Source of the DNA: VAZQ01 sp963785745
GTDB taxonomy: Bacteria; Pseudomonadota; Alphaproteobacteria; Rhizobiales; Xanthobacteraceae
NCBI GenBank assembly: GCA_963785745.1
Contig: CAWAWR010000027.1
Location: forward strand, 62,001-126,000
Direction of reading: 5' to 3'
DNA length: 64,000 bases
How positions within the stretch are numbered: position 1 is the stretch's first letter; every line of letters begins with the position of its first letter. Position numbers and translations under genes: made by a program. This document shows, in pieces, positions 1-9,121 of this stretch. Below the pieces are notes generated by a model. It saw only the letters and a list, made by a program, of their open reading frames with translations, did no database searches and had not been told where the DNA came from.

Positions 1-45
1 GTGCGCCGTGACCACGATAACACTCGGACGTGGGCAGGTGAGACG

Positions 46-969
46 ATGCAAGTGCAGAACATACCTACTGACCTTTTGAGGACGCTCATCGCGGTCGTCG
101 ATCTGCGCAGCTTCACCAAGGCGGCGCAGATGCTGGGCGTGACCCAGCCAGCCGTGAGCGCCCAGATCAAGCGCCTGCAATCGCTCATCGGATATGAGCT
201 GCTCGACAAGAGCGCGCCGGGCGTCAGCCTGACGCAGCGTGGCGTCACCGTGGTGGCGCAGGCGCGGCGGTTGTTGGCCATCAACGACGAGATCCTTCAG
301 GTCACCAACGGAAACGGGGGCATCCAGACGCTGCGCGTCGGAATTCCCGGGGACTACTCCGGTTCCAGAATTCCCGCGACCCTCGCGCGGTTCCGTCTGC
401 GCTGGCCGGACGTCGGCTTTATTGTCACCAGCGGTACCTCCGACAACATGCTGCGGTCGCTCAAGCAGGGCGACCTCGACGTGGTGATGGCGGTGACCGA
501 CACGCCGCCGGTTACGAAGCCACGGCATCTTTGGATGCGGCAGGCGGTCTGGGTGCGCAGCGACGCCACCAAGATCGACCCGAACGAACCCGTCCCGCTG
601 GTGTCCTATGGCGAGGATTGCGCCTGCCAGCGCGTCGCGGTTGCGGCGCTGAGCCAGGCGGGGCGCCGGTGCGACTACGTCTTTACCGCTGTGAGCCTGA
701 CCAGTCTTGCGGCCGCGGTGAGCGCGGGATTCGGCGTGCTGGTGATGCCGCGTGGCCGCGCGCTCAAGAACAACCTTTTCATCTGGGAAGATGCGCCGTT
801 GCCGCCGCTGCCGCAGCTGTTCTGCGGTATCTATGTCCGCGACGGCGAAGCGCGGTCGGCCGCCGACGAACTGGCCGACTATCTCGATGCGGACTTGCGG
901 GCGGAACCGCAGCCTCCGAATTGGGAAACCAGCGCCACGGTCTCGCAAATTCGCGCCAGCGGCACGTAA
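46..969 (+). CDS. LysR family transcriptional regulator
   Basis: A DNA-binding regulator of about 307 residues. The N-terminal winged helix-turn-helix spans about residues 5-65 and includes the typical FTKAAQMLGVTQPAVSAQI stretch. The rest is a LysR effector-binding domain of periplasmic-binding-protein fold. The frame is open to the window edge (GTG at base 1), but the ATG at 46 was chosen because LysR proteins begin only a few residues before the first helix and GGTGAG lies just upstream. The gene ends 9 bp before the convergent stop of an NMT1-type substrate-binding protein. LysR proteins usually control a divergent neighbour, which would lie outside this window. The ligand is unknown. Confidence 0.85.
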   Translation: MQVQNIPTDLLRTLIAVVDLRSFTKAAQMLGVTQPAVSAQIKRLQSLIGYELLDKSAPGVSLTQRGVTVVAQARRLLAINDEILQVTNGNGGIQTLRVGIPGDYSGSRIPATLARFRLRWPDVGFIVTSGTSDNMLRSLKQGDLDVVMAVTDTPPVTKPRHLWMRQAVWVRSDATKIDPNEPVPLVSYGEDCACQRVAVAALSQAGRRCDYVFTAVSLTSLAAAVSAGFGVLVMPRGRALKNNLFIWEDAPLPPLPQLFCGIYVRDGEARSAADELADYLDADLRAEPQPPNWETSATVSQIRASGT

Positions 970-978
970 AACACGGCT

Positions 979-2025
979 TCAGTTCACGCGCCGCTCCGCC
1001 GCGGGCGGCAGGAACGACGCGTCGAATACCGCGTCGGCTTTCGGCCGCGCCTTGAAGGTATAGGAGAGCGCCATCTGGTTGAGCGCCTCTTCAAGCCGCG
1101 CCGGATCGACAGCACCAAAGCCGTTCGCCTTGACCTCTGGCGTGATCACGTTCTCGCGGATCGCCATGCGCAGCCGTTCGATTTCGACGTCCTTCTTGGC
1201 CTGGTCGTCGCGGCGAAGCACCGGCTCGATTGCGGTCGAAGGATTGCGAATGGTCTCCCGGAATCCCCGCACCGTCGCGCGCAGGAATTTCCGGACGGCG
1301 TCGGGCTGCTCGGTGGCGAATTTTGAGTTCACGATGACGGCGGCGCCGTAGAGCTTCATCTTGTAGTCCGGCATCTGCATCTGAATGATGTCGCCGACCG
1401 GCACGCCGCGGTCCTTGAGGTCGACATAGAGCCGGAACGAATAGCCGAGCCCGGCGTCGAGCTGTCCCGCCGCAAGCATCGGAATCCGCACCGGCAGCGC
1501 GATCGGCTCAAGCGTCACCTTGGCGGGGTCGACGTCGTTCAGCTTCGCGAACACCGGCCACTGCTGCACCGTGGAGGTCAGCGGCGGCGCGCCGAGCCGC
1601 TTGCCTTCCAGGCTCTTCGGGTCGCTGATGCCCCGGCTCTTGCGGCCGACGATCGCGAACGGCGGCCGGTTGTAGACCATGAAGATCACGCGAATCGGAG
1701 CGGTCGGGTTCTGGTCCCGGAAACGGATGACGGCGTTGATGTCGGCCAGCGCCATGTCATATGTGCCGGAGGCGACGCGGCTGATCGGCTCGAACGCGTT
1801 GGCCGCATCGTCCATGGTCACATTGAGCGACTCGTTCTTGTAGTAGCCTCGATCGAGCGGCAACAAAAACAGCGCCGAAGGCCCTTCGACGCGCCCGTCC
1901 AGGCTGAACCGGATCGATGTTGGCTCAGAGGTCTGTGCCTTGGCAGGGCCGCCCGCGATGAGCGCGAGCAGAACCGCGCACACGCATGAGGTTCGACCGG
2001 GCCTGATAGGGTCGAGGACACTCAT
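979..2025 (-). CDS. ABC transporter substrate-binding protein (NMT1/THI5-like)
   Basis: A periplasmic solute-binding protein of 348 residues. The first 31 residues form a Sec signal peptide with a basic start, a hydrophobic core (CAVLLALIAGGPAKA) and an AxA-type cleavage site. The mature part follows the SsuA/THI5 pattern: an 'LDRGYYKNESLNV' segment, a 'GTYDMALADINAVIRF' segment and 'VRKFLRATVRGFRETI' near the C-terminus. The start at 2025 has TAGGAG about 11 bp upstream and places the signal peptide correctly; the longer frame to 2154 does not. No permease or ATPase gene is adjacent, so it is an orphan binding protein. Ligands of this group include sulfonates, nitrate and pyrimidines and cannot be told from sequence alone. 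Confidence 0.8.
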   Translation of the reverse strand: MSVLDPIRPGRTSCVCAVLLALIAGGPAKAQTSEPTSIRFSLDGRVEGPSALFLLPLDRGYYKNESLNVTMDDAANAFEPISRVASGTYDMALADINAVIRFRDQNPTAPIRVIFMVYNRPPFAIVGRKSRGISDPKSLEGKRLGAPPLTSTVQQWPVFAKLNDVDPAKVTLEPIALPVRIPMLAAGQLDAGLGYSFRLYVDLKDRGVPVGDIIQMQMPDYKMKLYGAAVIVNSKFATEQPDAVRKFLRATVRGFRETIRNPSTAIEPVLRRDDQAKKDVEIERLRMAIRENVITPEVKANGFGAVDPARLEEALNQMALSYTFKARPKADAVFDASFLPPAAERRVN

Positions 2026-2260
2026 GGGACGCAGTGCTCCTACGATGATCTCGTCGGCCCCCGCCCCGAAACCGCACCGGATGTTGATACCGGGCAGAAA
2101 AGTACATGATGACGCAAAGAGCAAGCGAGAACGAACGGCCTCGCCGCTCTTCACTTATAGTTACCAACACCGGACCGCGCCGGATCGTCCGTGCCGGCCG
2201 ACATTTTCCTGATCGCGTGCCCGCGGCGGCGGTCCGCCCCGGAGCGAATCGGAGCGCGCA

Positions 2261-5200
2261 ATGACACCCCATGGCGGGCAATTGGCTCCGTTCCGCGTGC
2301 CCTATGCCGGCTCCGACGAGGAGATCGCGAAACGGCTGCTGGCGGAGGCTGCGCGCCCAGCGGACGCCGAGCGCAGGATTAACCAGCGCGCCACGGCGCT
2401 GATCGAGGGGATCCGCGGCCGTTCCGGCGGACTCGGCGGCATCGAGGACTTTCTGCACGCCTATTCGCTGTCCACCAAAGAGGGGCTGGCGCTGATGGTG
2501 CTGGCGGAGGCGCTGCTGCGCGTGCCGGACGATGCCACCACCGACCGTCTGATCGAGGACAAGCTCGCCACCGGCGAATGGGACACCGCGCAATTGAAGT
2601 CGGAAGCGTTCCTGGTGTCGGCCTCGGCCTGGACGCTCGGCATCACAGCGCGGATCATCCAGCCCGGCGAAACGCCGGAAACCATCCTCGACGGTCTGCT
2701 CAAGCGGCTCGGCTTGCCGGCGGTACGCACGGCGACGCGGCAGGCGATGCGGCTGCTCGGCTCGCATTTCGTGCTCGGGCAGACCATCGAGGAGGCGTTG
2801 CGGCGCGCGGGGGCGCATCCGGAGGCGCGCTATTCCTTCGATATGCTGGGCGAGGGCGCGCGCACCGCCGCCGATGCCCGCCGCTATCTCGAATCCTATG
2901 CAGCCGCGATCGGTGCGATCGGCCAAAGCGCCGGCGACGGCGCGCTGCCCGACCGGCCGGGGATTTCGATCAAGCTGTCCGCGCTGCATCCGCGCTTCGA
3001 GGCGGTGTCGCGCGAGCGCGTATTGGCGGAGCTGGTGCCGGACGTGCTGGAGTTGGCGCGGCAGGCGCGCGGCCACGATCTCAATTTCACGATCGATGCG
3101 GAGGAGGCGGATCGGCTCGAACTGACCCTCGACGTGATGGCGAAGGTGATCGCCGACCCGTCGCTGCGCGGCTGGGAAGGCTTCGGGCTCGCGGTGCAGG
3201 CCTATCAGAAGCGCGCGGAGGCGGTGATCGCCTGGCTCGACGATGCGGCGCGCGGCCTCCACCGCCGGCTGATGGTGCGCCTGGTCAAGGGCGCCTATTG
3301 GGACACCGAAGTGAAGCGTGCGCAGGAGCGTGGGCTCGCCGGCTATCCGGTGTTCACCCGCAAGGCGATGACCGACCTCTGTTACGACGCCTGCGCGCGC
3401 CGCCTGCTGGCCAGCCGCGCGCGGCTGTTCCCACAGTTTGCCACCCACAATGCGCTGACGGTCGCGAGCGTGATCGAGGACGCCGGCGGCGTCGACGGCT
3501 TTGAATTCCAGCGCCTGCACGGCATGGGCGAGGTGCTCTACCAGCACCTGCGCGAGGAATTTCCGCGCGCCGCGGTGCGGGTCTATGCGCCGGTCGGCGG
3601 CCACCGCGACCTGCTCGCCTATCTGGTGCGGCGGCTGCTGGAGAACGGCGCGAACTCGTCCTTTGTCGCGGTCGCCGCCGATCCGTCGGTGCCGGTCGGG
3701 ACGCTGCTCAAGCGTCCGCACCACTGGGTCGGCGAGGCCGCGCGTGCGCGCCATCCGCACATTCCATTGCCGCGCGGCCTCTACGGACCGGAGCGGCGCA
3801 ATTCCTCAGGCGTCGAGTTCGGCCACGAGCAAAGCCTGCTGGCGTTGCTGAAGGAGGTGCGGGACGGGCGGACGCCGGCGGTCTCGCTTGCGGAGGCGGA
3901 CGACAGGGCCGCGCACGCCGCGATGGGTGAGGCGCACGCGGCGTTTCCGGCCTGGCAGTCGACGCCGGTCGACAAGCGGGCGGCCGTGCTCGAGCGCGCC
4001 GCCGATCTCATGCAGGAGCGCCGCGGCCAGCTCATCGCACTGATGCAGGACGAAGGCGGCAAGACGCTCGACGATTGCGTGTCGGAGGTACGCGAGGCAA
4101 TCGATTTCTGCCGCTACTACGCGGTCGAGGCACGGCGGTCGCTCAAGCCGCAGCGCCTGCCGGGCCCGACCGGCGAAAGCAACGACCTGCAATACCGCGG
4201 CCGCGGCGTATTCGTCTGCATCAGCCCGTGGAATTTTCCGCTCTCGATCTTCACCGGCCAGGCGGCGGCCGCACTGGCCGCCGGCAACACGGTCGCGGCG
4301 AAGCCGGCGGAGCAGACGCCGCGCGTGGCCGCCGCCGCCGTGCGCATCCTGCATGAGGCCGGCGTTCCGCCGGAGGCGCTGAAGCTCGTGGTCGGCGACG
4401 GCAAGACCGGCGCGGCGCTGGTGTCGGATCGTCACACCGCCGGCGTCGCCTTCACCGGCTCGACCGAGGTCGCGCGCGCGATCAACCGCGCGCTCGCCGG
4501 CAAGGACGAGCCGATCGTGCCGCTAATTGCGGAAACCGGCGGCATCAATCCGATGATCGTCGACGCCACCGCGCTGCCGGAGCAGGTCACAGACGATGTC
4601 GTCGCGTCGGCGTTCCGCTCGGCGGGGCAGCGCTGCTCGGCGTTGCGGCTCCTGTGCGTGCAGGAGGACGTGGCCGACCGCATCGTCGAGATGGTCGCCG
4701 GCGCGGCGCGCGAGCTCAAGCTCGGCGATCCCGCCGATCCCGCGACCCATGTCGGCCCCGTGATCGACGCCGAGGCCAAAGAGCAGCTCGACCGCTGGAT
4801 CGCCGCGATGGACGCGGAGGGCCGCGTGCGGTTCCGCTGGGATGCGTTCAAGCCGCTGCCGGCCGGCGGCCTGTTCGTGCCGCCGGCGATCATCGCGCTC
4901 GACCGCGCCCGTGACCTCAAGGAGGAGGTGTTCGGACCGATCCTGCATGTGGTGCGCTGGCGCGCCGATGCGCTCGACGCCCTGCTCGACGACATCGCCG
5001 CCAACGGCTACGCGCTCACCTTCGGCATCCATTCGCGCATCGACGACACCGTCGAAAAGATCGTCGCGCGCGTCCCGCACGGCAACGTCTATGTCAACCG
5101 CAGCATCATCGGCGCGGTGGTCGGCACCCAGCCGTTCGGCGGCACTTTGCTTTCGGGCACCGGGCCGAAGGCAGGCGGCCCGAATTATCTGCGCCGCTTC

Positions 5201-5275
5201 GCCACCGAACAGACGGTGACGGTCAACACCGCGGCGGCCGGCGGCAACGCCAGCCTGCTGACGGCGGAGGAGTGA
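2261..5275 (+). CDS. putA: bifunctional proline dehydrogenase / L-glutamate gamma-semialdehyde dehydrogenase PutA
   Basis: Oxidises proline to glutamate in two steps. An FAD-dependent proline dehydrogenase barrel spans about residues 60-470 (SIKLSALHPRFE, LVKGAYWDTEVKRAQ, YAPVGGHRDLLAYLVRRLLE). An NAD-dependent aldehyde dehydrogenase follows at about 510-975 (ISPWNFPLSIFTGQ near 655, GVAFTGSTEVA near 727, catalytic Cys near 791 in SAGQRCSALRLL). At 1004 residues it is the short PutA type, close to the roughly 999-residue Bradyrhizobium enzyme. It lacks the N-terminal ribbon-helix-helix domain that lets longer PutA proteins repress their own gene. It is transcribed divergently from the gene ending at 979 and is followed by a strong terminator. 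No dedicated regulator lies beside it. Confidence 0.97.
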   Translation: MTPHGGQLAPFRVPYAGSDEEIAKRLLAEAARPADAERRINQRATALIEGIRGRSGGLGGIEDFLHAYSLSTKEGLALMVLAEALLRVPDDATTDRLIEDKLATGEWDTAQLKSEAFLVSASAWTLGITARIIQPGETPETILDGLLKRLGLPAVRTATRQAMRLLGSHFVLGQTIEEALRRAGAHPEARYSFDMLGEGARTAADARRYLESYAAAIGAIGQSAGDGALPDRPGISIKLSALHPRFEAVSRERVLAELVPDVLELARQARGHDLNFTIDAEEADRLELTLDVMAKVIADPSLRGWEGFGLAVQAYQKRAEAVIAWLDDAARGLHRRLMVRLVKGAYWDTEVKRAQERGLAGYPVFTRKAMTDLCYDACARRLLASRARLFPQFATHNALTVASVIEDAGGVDGFEFQRLHGMGEVLYQHLREEFPRAAVRVYAPVGGHRDLLAYLVRRLLENGANSSFVAVAADPSVPVGTLLKRPHHWVGEAARARHPHIPLPRGLYGPERRNSSGVEFGHEQSLLALLKEVRDGRTPAVSLAEADDRAAHAAMGEAHAAFPAWQSTPVDKRAAVLERAADLMQERRGQLIALMQDEGGKTLDDCVSEVREAIDFCRYYAVEARRSLKPQRLPGPTGESNDLQYRGRGVFVCISPWNFPLSIFTGQAAAALAAGNTVAAKPAEQTPRVAAAAVRILHEAGVPPEALKLVVGDGKTGAALVSDRHTAGVAFTGSTEVARAINRALAGKDEPIVPLIAETGGINPMIVDATALPEQVTDDVVASAFRSAGQRCSALRLLCVQEDVADRIVEMVAGAARELKLGDPADPATHVGPVIDAEAKEQLDRWIAAMDAEGRVRFRWDAFKPLPAGGLFVPPAIIALDRARDLKEEVFGPILHVVRWRADALDALLDDIAANGYALTFGIHSRIDDTVEKIVARVPHGNVYVNRSIIGAVVGTQPFGGTLLSGTGPKAGGPNYLRRFATEQTVTVNTAAAGGNASLLTAEE

Positions 5276-5309
5276 CGAGGGCGTGTACTCATAAAATAAA
5301 CCGTGGGAT

Positions 5310-5340
5310 ACGTCCGCTCCTCCCCAGCAGCGGACGTTTT
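5310..5340 (+). terminator. rho-independent terminator after putA
   Basis: A perfect 9-bp stem (ACGTCCGCT at 5310-5318, AGCGGACGT at 5329-5337) with a 10-nt loop, running directly into TTTT. It lies 35 bp past the putA stop. Confidence 0.75.
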
Positions 5341-5492
5341 ATGCGGCGACCGGCATGTCCGCTTTGCAACTTACGTGGCAGCCTATCGCGCTCGCCCGTT
5401 TGGTTGCTTCCTTCAATCCGCGAAATAACTCGCTATGATGAGTAGCTACATTCATCCGGTAGGGTGCCGGGGGTCCGCATATCTGGGAAGCG

Positions 5493-6509
5493 ATGACTGG
5501 CGGTTTCAGCATTCCGCTACGGGCAAGGTATTCCACCGCAACCGCGGAATCCGTGGCCAGTTTTCTTGCGCGGCGGTACGAACTGCCGGGCCCAATCGAG
5601 TGCGCGCTTCTGCATCGTGGCTTCAATGACAGCTTCGAGGTGCGCGCTGCGGACGGCCAGCGCTACGTACTACGGTTTTCGTGTCAGCGAATTCGAGGCG
5701 AGGCCGACGTAGCCTCGGAAACCGAATTTTTGACCTATCTGGACCAGGTCGGTGTGCCGGTTTCTGTTCCGGTGCCGGCGCGAGATGGCGCCCTCTTTAC
5801 CCACGCACTTTTGCCTGAAGGACAGCGTCCAGTGGTGCTTTTCCGCCAGGTTGAAGGGCGAGGGCCGGAGGTTGGCGCATCCCCTGACGCGCGGGCCCAA
5901 GGCGTAACACTGGCTCGCATCCACGTGGCCGCGGAAGACTACGCCGGCGGGAAGGCCTGCCGTTACCGCCTGGATTTAGATCATCTCCTACATCGTCAAG
6001 TGGCTGCAGTGTTGGATGTGAAGACTCTGGAGACAGAAATACGGGACCGTCTGACGGGCCTTGCGTCACGCCTCTCAGCTTCGATTGCCGCCGTAGACGA
6101 CTTGAGTTGGACGATCTGCCACGGCGACTGTCATGGAAACAATGCACGCATCGCGACGGAGGGGCCGCGTGCGGGACAGGCTATCTTCTTCGATTTCGAC
6201 GACGGCGGCCCCGGCTACCTAGCCTACGACCTCGCAGTGTATCTTTGGGCAAGCGTCTTCTTTCAACGCCAAAGGTTTGCAATGTGGCACGCCTTCATCG
6301 AGGGTTACCGTTCCATTCGGTCGATCGCGCAGACTGACTTCGATGCAGTGCATCTATTCGTGCCGATCCGGCATATTTGGCTGATGGGTGAATATGCTGG
6401 CCGCATTGCCGAATGGGGCAGCAACGCGGTGCCCACTGAGTGGTTGGCCAAGCAAGTAGATGTCTTGCAGGCATGGGAGGACGAAAAGCTATCCTCCGGA
6501 CTTTTTTGA
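5493..6509 (+). CDS. phosphotransferase of the aminoglycoside phosphotransferase (APH) family
   Basis: A kinase-fold protein of 338 residues. The N-lobe carries the ATP-contacting FNDSFEVRAADGQRYVLRF region. The catalytic loop HGDCHGNN is near residue 209 and the metal-binding FFDFDDGG near 230. This is the APH/choline-kinase superfamily pattern; similar proteins phosphorylate small molecules such as homoserine, choline or sugars, and resistance should not be assumed. Codon usage is visibly less G/C-biased than in neighbouring putA or the AraC gene, with more ATT, TTT and CTA codons. That, together with repeat-like sequence on its 3' side, suggests later acquisition. The start is the ATG at 5493; no strong ribosome-binding site is obvious. 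Substrate unknown. Confidence 0.8.
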   Translation: MTGGFSIPLRARYSTATAESVASFLARRYELPGPIECALLHRGFNDSFEVRAADGQRYVLRFSCQRIRGEADVASETEFLTYLDQVGVPVSVPVPARDGALFTHALLPEGQRPVVLFRQVEGRGPEVGASPDARAQGVTLARIHVAAEDYAGGKACRYRLDLDHLLHRQVAAVLDVKTLETEIRDRLTGLASRLSASIAAVDDLSWTICHGDCHGNNARIATEGPRAGQAIFFDFDDGGPGYLAYDLAVYLWASVFFQRQRFAMWHAFIEGYRSIRSIAQTDFDAVHLFVPIRHIWLMGEYAGRIAEWGSNAVPTEWLAKQVDVLQAWEDEKLSSGLF

Positions 6510-6545
6510 TTTGCACCGCTCAGGCTCGTCAAAACGAGCATCCGA

Positions 6546-6622
6546 TTTGACCGCTTCGGGTCAAAACCTGACGTGACATCCTTGATTTTGGATGTCTGCT
6601 TTACCCCCGCAAGCGGACATTC
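6546..6622. repeat. intergenic hairpin cluster with the TGTCTGCTT...AAGCGGACA repeat
   Basis: Three small inverted repeats follow one another: TTTGACC/GGTCAAA (6546-6566), GACATCC/GGATGTC (6575-6596) and TGTCTGCTT/AAGCGGACA (6593-6601 with 6611-6619, one mismatch). The last matches, from memory, a repeat scattered in rhizobial intergenic regions that is often mis-called as a gene beginning MSALPP. The same peptide start appears here (ATG at 6592), so it should not be annotated as protein. Confidence 0.55.
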
Positions 6623-6687
6623 CTGCGCGCGGGAAGGGAGCCCGCCGCCGTTGCGGCAACGTTTCAGCCAGAACGAACGGGATAGTC

Positions 6688-7740
6688 CTATCCCGCCGTC
6701 TGCGCGGCGCCGTCGCGCCAGCGGCCGGGCGTCAATCCGGTCTCGCGCTTGAAGGCGCGGTTGAACGCGGCTTCCAACTCGTAGCCGACCTCGGCCGCAA
6801 TGCCGGCGATGCTGTCGCCGCCGTTGCGCAGCCGGTCGGCGGCGAGCTGGATGCGCCAGCTCGTGACGTAGTCGATCGGCGGCCGGCCCAACAGCGCATT
6901 GAAACGCTCCGCCAGCACCGTGCGCGACGAGCCGGCTTCGCGCGCGAGGTCCTCCGCCGTCCACTTGCGCGCCGGGTCGGCGTGCACGCGCGCCAGCGCG
7001 CGGCCGACGATCGAGTCGTTGAGCGCGGCAAACCAACCCTTGCTTCCGGCGGGCAGGCGGCTGACGTGGCGCCGCAGCACCTCAACGAACAGCAGCTCCA
7101 TCATCCGGCCGAGCATCATCTGCGTGCCCGGCGTCGCGGCTTCGACCAGCGCGATCACCTCATGCACCACCGAGGCCATGAGCGCGCCGACTTTGTCGTT
7201 GCCGGTCTTCTCGACCACCATATCGGGAAGCGTGCGAAACACCGGCGTGAACAGGAATTCCGACAATTCAAGGTATCCGCAGATCAGCCGCGTTTCTTCG
7301 CCGCCGCCGCCGTAGTTGAATGTCAGCATGCCTTCGATCGGGCCCGGGCGAACGAGGTCCGGCGCATGCGCGAATTCCGGCGGCGTGCCGTTCCAGAACC
7401 GGTGCTCGTCCGCGAACGGCAGCAGCAGCAGGTCGCCGGTCGATATCTCGCGGCGAGCGCCGTTCGAGTGCTCGAACGTGCAGCGGCCGGACGCGACCAG
7501 ATGAAAGATGCTGATGTGGCGCAGCCGCGCCATTGGGCTGTTTTCGTCCCAGCGCTTGGGACTGATGACCCCGAACGGTGCCGTGAAACTGCCGCCAAAG
7601 AACACCGAGCCGGTCAGCCGGACGGCGCGTAACATTTCCGACAAAGCATCGGGTACCGCTGCTGGAGCGGAGCGGTCCGGCGTCTCGGCAAAGGATGGCG
7701 GTGTTTCGGTCATTGTCCTGGACGTGGATTTAGCCGACAC
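6688..7740 (-). CDS. AraC family transcriptional regulator (cupin + HTH)
   Basis: A regulator of 350 residues. An N-terminal AraC-type cupin domain spans about 35-220 (GRCTFEHSNGARREISTGDLLLLPF). The C-terminal double helix-turn-helix is at about 245-340 (WTAEDLAREAGSSRTVLAERFNALLGRPP, then SIAGIAAEVGYELEAAFNRAFKRETG). The GTG start at 7740 is preferred over the inner ATG at 7713 because AAGGAG sits 7 bp before it. It is divergent from an acyl-CoA dehydrogenase gene with an 85-bp gap, which makes that gene its likely target. The inducer is unknown. Confidence 0.88.
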   Translation of the reverse strand: MSAKSTSRTMTETPPSFAETPDRSAPAAVPDALSEMLRAVRLTGSVFFGGSFTAPFGVISPKRWDENSPMARLRHISIFHLVASGRCTFEHSNGARREISTGDLLLLPFADEHRFWNGTPPEFAHAPDLVRPGPIEGMLTFNYGGGGEETRLICGYLELSEFLFTPVFRTLPDMVVEKTGNDKVGALMASVVHEVIALVEAATPGTQMMLGRMMELLFVEVLRRHVSRLPAGSKGWFAALNDSIVGRALARVHADPARKWTAEDLAREAGSSRTVLAERFNALLGRPPIDYVTSWRIQLAADRLRNGGDSIAGIAAEVGYELEAAFNRAFKRETGLTPGRWRDGAAQTAG

Positions 7741-7825
7741 GTCCCGCTCCTTGTGGTCAGACCAGGGCGGTCTGGGGATCAGTCAGCCATGGGGTGGAGC
7801 ATATCAAAAACAAGGAGAATATCCC
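7741..7825. promoter_or_regulatory. divergent promoter region between the AraC regulator and the acyl-CoA dehydrogenase gene
   Basis: An 85-bp gap separates two divergent starts, each with a good ribosome-binding site: AAGGAG before the GTG at 7740 and AAGGAG before the ATG at 7826. Both promoters and any AraC operator must lie here or inside the genes. I could not define specific boxes by eye. Confidence 0.4.
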
Positions 7826-8965
7826 ATGTCTGCCCTTGCCTTGCGGATGATCCCGACCGCTGCATTCAATTGGCGTGAAATCTTGGACGAAATCGGGCCG
7901 CAGCTCGCCCAAGAAGAGCGCCGCTGCGACGAAGCCAATGAGTTCGCCGCCGCCAATTTCAAGCTGTTGCGCGAGCGCGGATTCCTCGCCTTGGCCGTCC
8001 CCACCGAGCTCGGCGGGCACGGATTGACGCGCACGGCCCTCGCCGAGCTGTTTCGCACCATGCCGCGCTATTGCCCGGCGACGTCGCTGGCGCTGGCGAT
8101 GCACACCCATGTGGTCGCCGCCGCCGCATGGCGATGGCGGCACCAGAAGGCGCCCGTCGACGGGCTGCTGAAGCGCGTCGCCGGCGAGGGCATCCAGCTC
8201 CTGTCCTCCGGCGGATCGGATTGGCTCGCCGGCTCCGGCAAGGCCGAGAAGGTCGAGGGCGGCTACAAGATCCACGCCCGCAAGGTGTTCGCGAGCGGTG
8301 CGCCGTCGGCCAATCTGTTCATGACCGGCGCGATCGAAGACGATCCGAATGAGGGTCCGACGGTGCTGCAGTTCGGCGTGCCGATGAACGCCGAAGGCGT
8401 ATCGATCGTCGAGACCTGGGACACCCTCGGCATGCGCGGCTCGGGCTCGCACGACGTCGTGCTCGACGGCGTATTCGTGCCGGACGCGGCGATCGCGGCG
8501 CGACGCAAGCCCGACGTCTGGCATCCGCTGCTGCATCTGGTGTCGATGGTCGCGTTTCCGATCGTCTATTCCGTCTACGCCGGCATCGCCGAAGCGGCCC
8601 GCGACATCGCGGTTGCGCAGGCGTCCAAGCGGCGCGACCCCGGCATCGAATTGGTGGGTGAGCTCGACACCGAATTGGCGTCGGTGCGCATGGCATGTGA
8701 CGCTCTCGTGGCGTTCGCCGAGACGGCGACGCCCGGTCCGGAGACCACCAACACGGTGTTCATCCACCGGTCACTGATTGCGCGCAGCGCACTGCGGACG
8801 GTCGATCTCGCAATGGACGTCGCCGGCGGCTCGGCATACTTCCGCCGCGTCGGTCTTGAACGGCTGTTCCGCGACGTCCAGGGCGCGCGCTTCCATCCGC
8901 TGACGGATGGCGCGCAACGCCGCTTGGCCGGGCGCACGGCGCTCAATCTTCCGATCGACGGCTAG
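7826..8965 (+). CDS. acyl-CoA dehydrogenase family protein
   Basis: A flavoenzyme of 379 residues that introduces a double bond into an acyl-CoA (or related monooxygenase-type substrate) and passes electrons to ETF. The three-part fold is visible: an N-terminal helical domain (LAQEERRCDEANEFAAANF, then LAVPTELGGHGLTRTALAEL), a middle beta domain (YKIHARKVFASGAPSANLFM, TWDTLGMRGSGSHDVVLDGV) and a C-terminal helical domain (VDLAMDVAGGSAYFRRVGLE). The TLGMRGSGSHD motif also occurs in the DszC/flavin-monooxygenase-like branch. The start at 7826 follows AAGGAGAATATCCC. The frame upstream to 7508 overlaps the AraC gene and is not used. The stop codon forms part of a hairpin repeat. Confidence 0.88.
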   Translation: MSALALRMIPTAAFNWREILDEIGPQLAQEERRCDEANEFAAANFKLLRERGFLALAVPTELGGHGLTRTALAELFRTMPRYCPATSLALAMHTHVVAAAAWRWRHQKAPVDGLLKRVAGEGIQLLSSGGSDWLAGSGKAEKVEGGYKIHARKVFASGAPSANLFMTGAIEDDPNEGPTVLQFGVPMNAEGVSIVETWDTLGMRGSGSHDVVLDGVFVPDAAIAARRKPDVWHPLLHLVSMVAFPIVYSVYAGIAEAARDIAVAQASKRRDPGIELVGELDTELASVRMACDALVAFAETATPGPETTNTVFIHRSLIARSALRTVDLAMDVAGGSAYFRRVGLERLFRDVQGARFHPLTDGAQRRLAGRTALNLPIDG

Positions 8966-9037
8966 TGTCCCGGTTCTGACGCTTGTACCCCTTTGCCGCA
9001 CACGCGTTTACAAGCGTCAAATCCAAAGCCACACTAG
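8962..9037. repeat. hairpin repeat A with CTAGTG/CACTAG ends
   Basis: A 76-bp inverted-repeat element. The ends are CTAGTGT (8962-8968) and ACACTAG (9031-9037). A perfect 11-bp inner stem, TGACGCTTGTA / TACAAGCGTCA (8977-8987, 9009-9019), encloses a 21-nt loop. The left CTAG overlaps the TAG stop of the acyl-CoA dehydrogenase gene. It has the same architecture as two elements near 53.5 kb. Confidence 0.7.
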
Positions 9038-9057
9038 AGCTTGCTCTCGCAAGGAGC

Positions 9058-9098
9058 TAAAGCGCGATTGCGATGCGACCTCTGCTAATCGCGCTTTA
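9058..9098. repeat. palindromic repeat TAAAGCGCGATT...AATCGCGCTTTA
   Basis: Perfect 12-bp arms (9058-9069 and 9087-9098) around a 17-nt loop. This type of AAGCGCGATT palindrome is, from memory, common between genes in Bradyrhizobium-like genomes. Its function is unknown. Confidence 0.6.
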
Positions 9099-9121
9099 GA
9101 TTTTCATCACGCATGGGAGCT

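Noticed and set aside
1925..3760. 611-codon open frame on the minus strand over putA
   Set aside because: It is antisense to clearly coding putA. The translation is rich in Arg, His and Gln with no domain pattern, as expected for a shadow in high-GC DNA.
5493..6509. Aminoglycoside resistance gene
   Set aside because: Only the general kinase-fold motifs are present. APH-family members phosphorylate many metabolites, and no resistance-element context is seen.
6592..7632. 346-codon plus-strand frame beginning MSALPPQAD
   Set aside because: It is antisense to the AraC gene, and its start lies in a dispersed intergenic repeat often mis-called as a gene.
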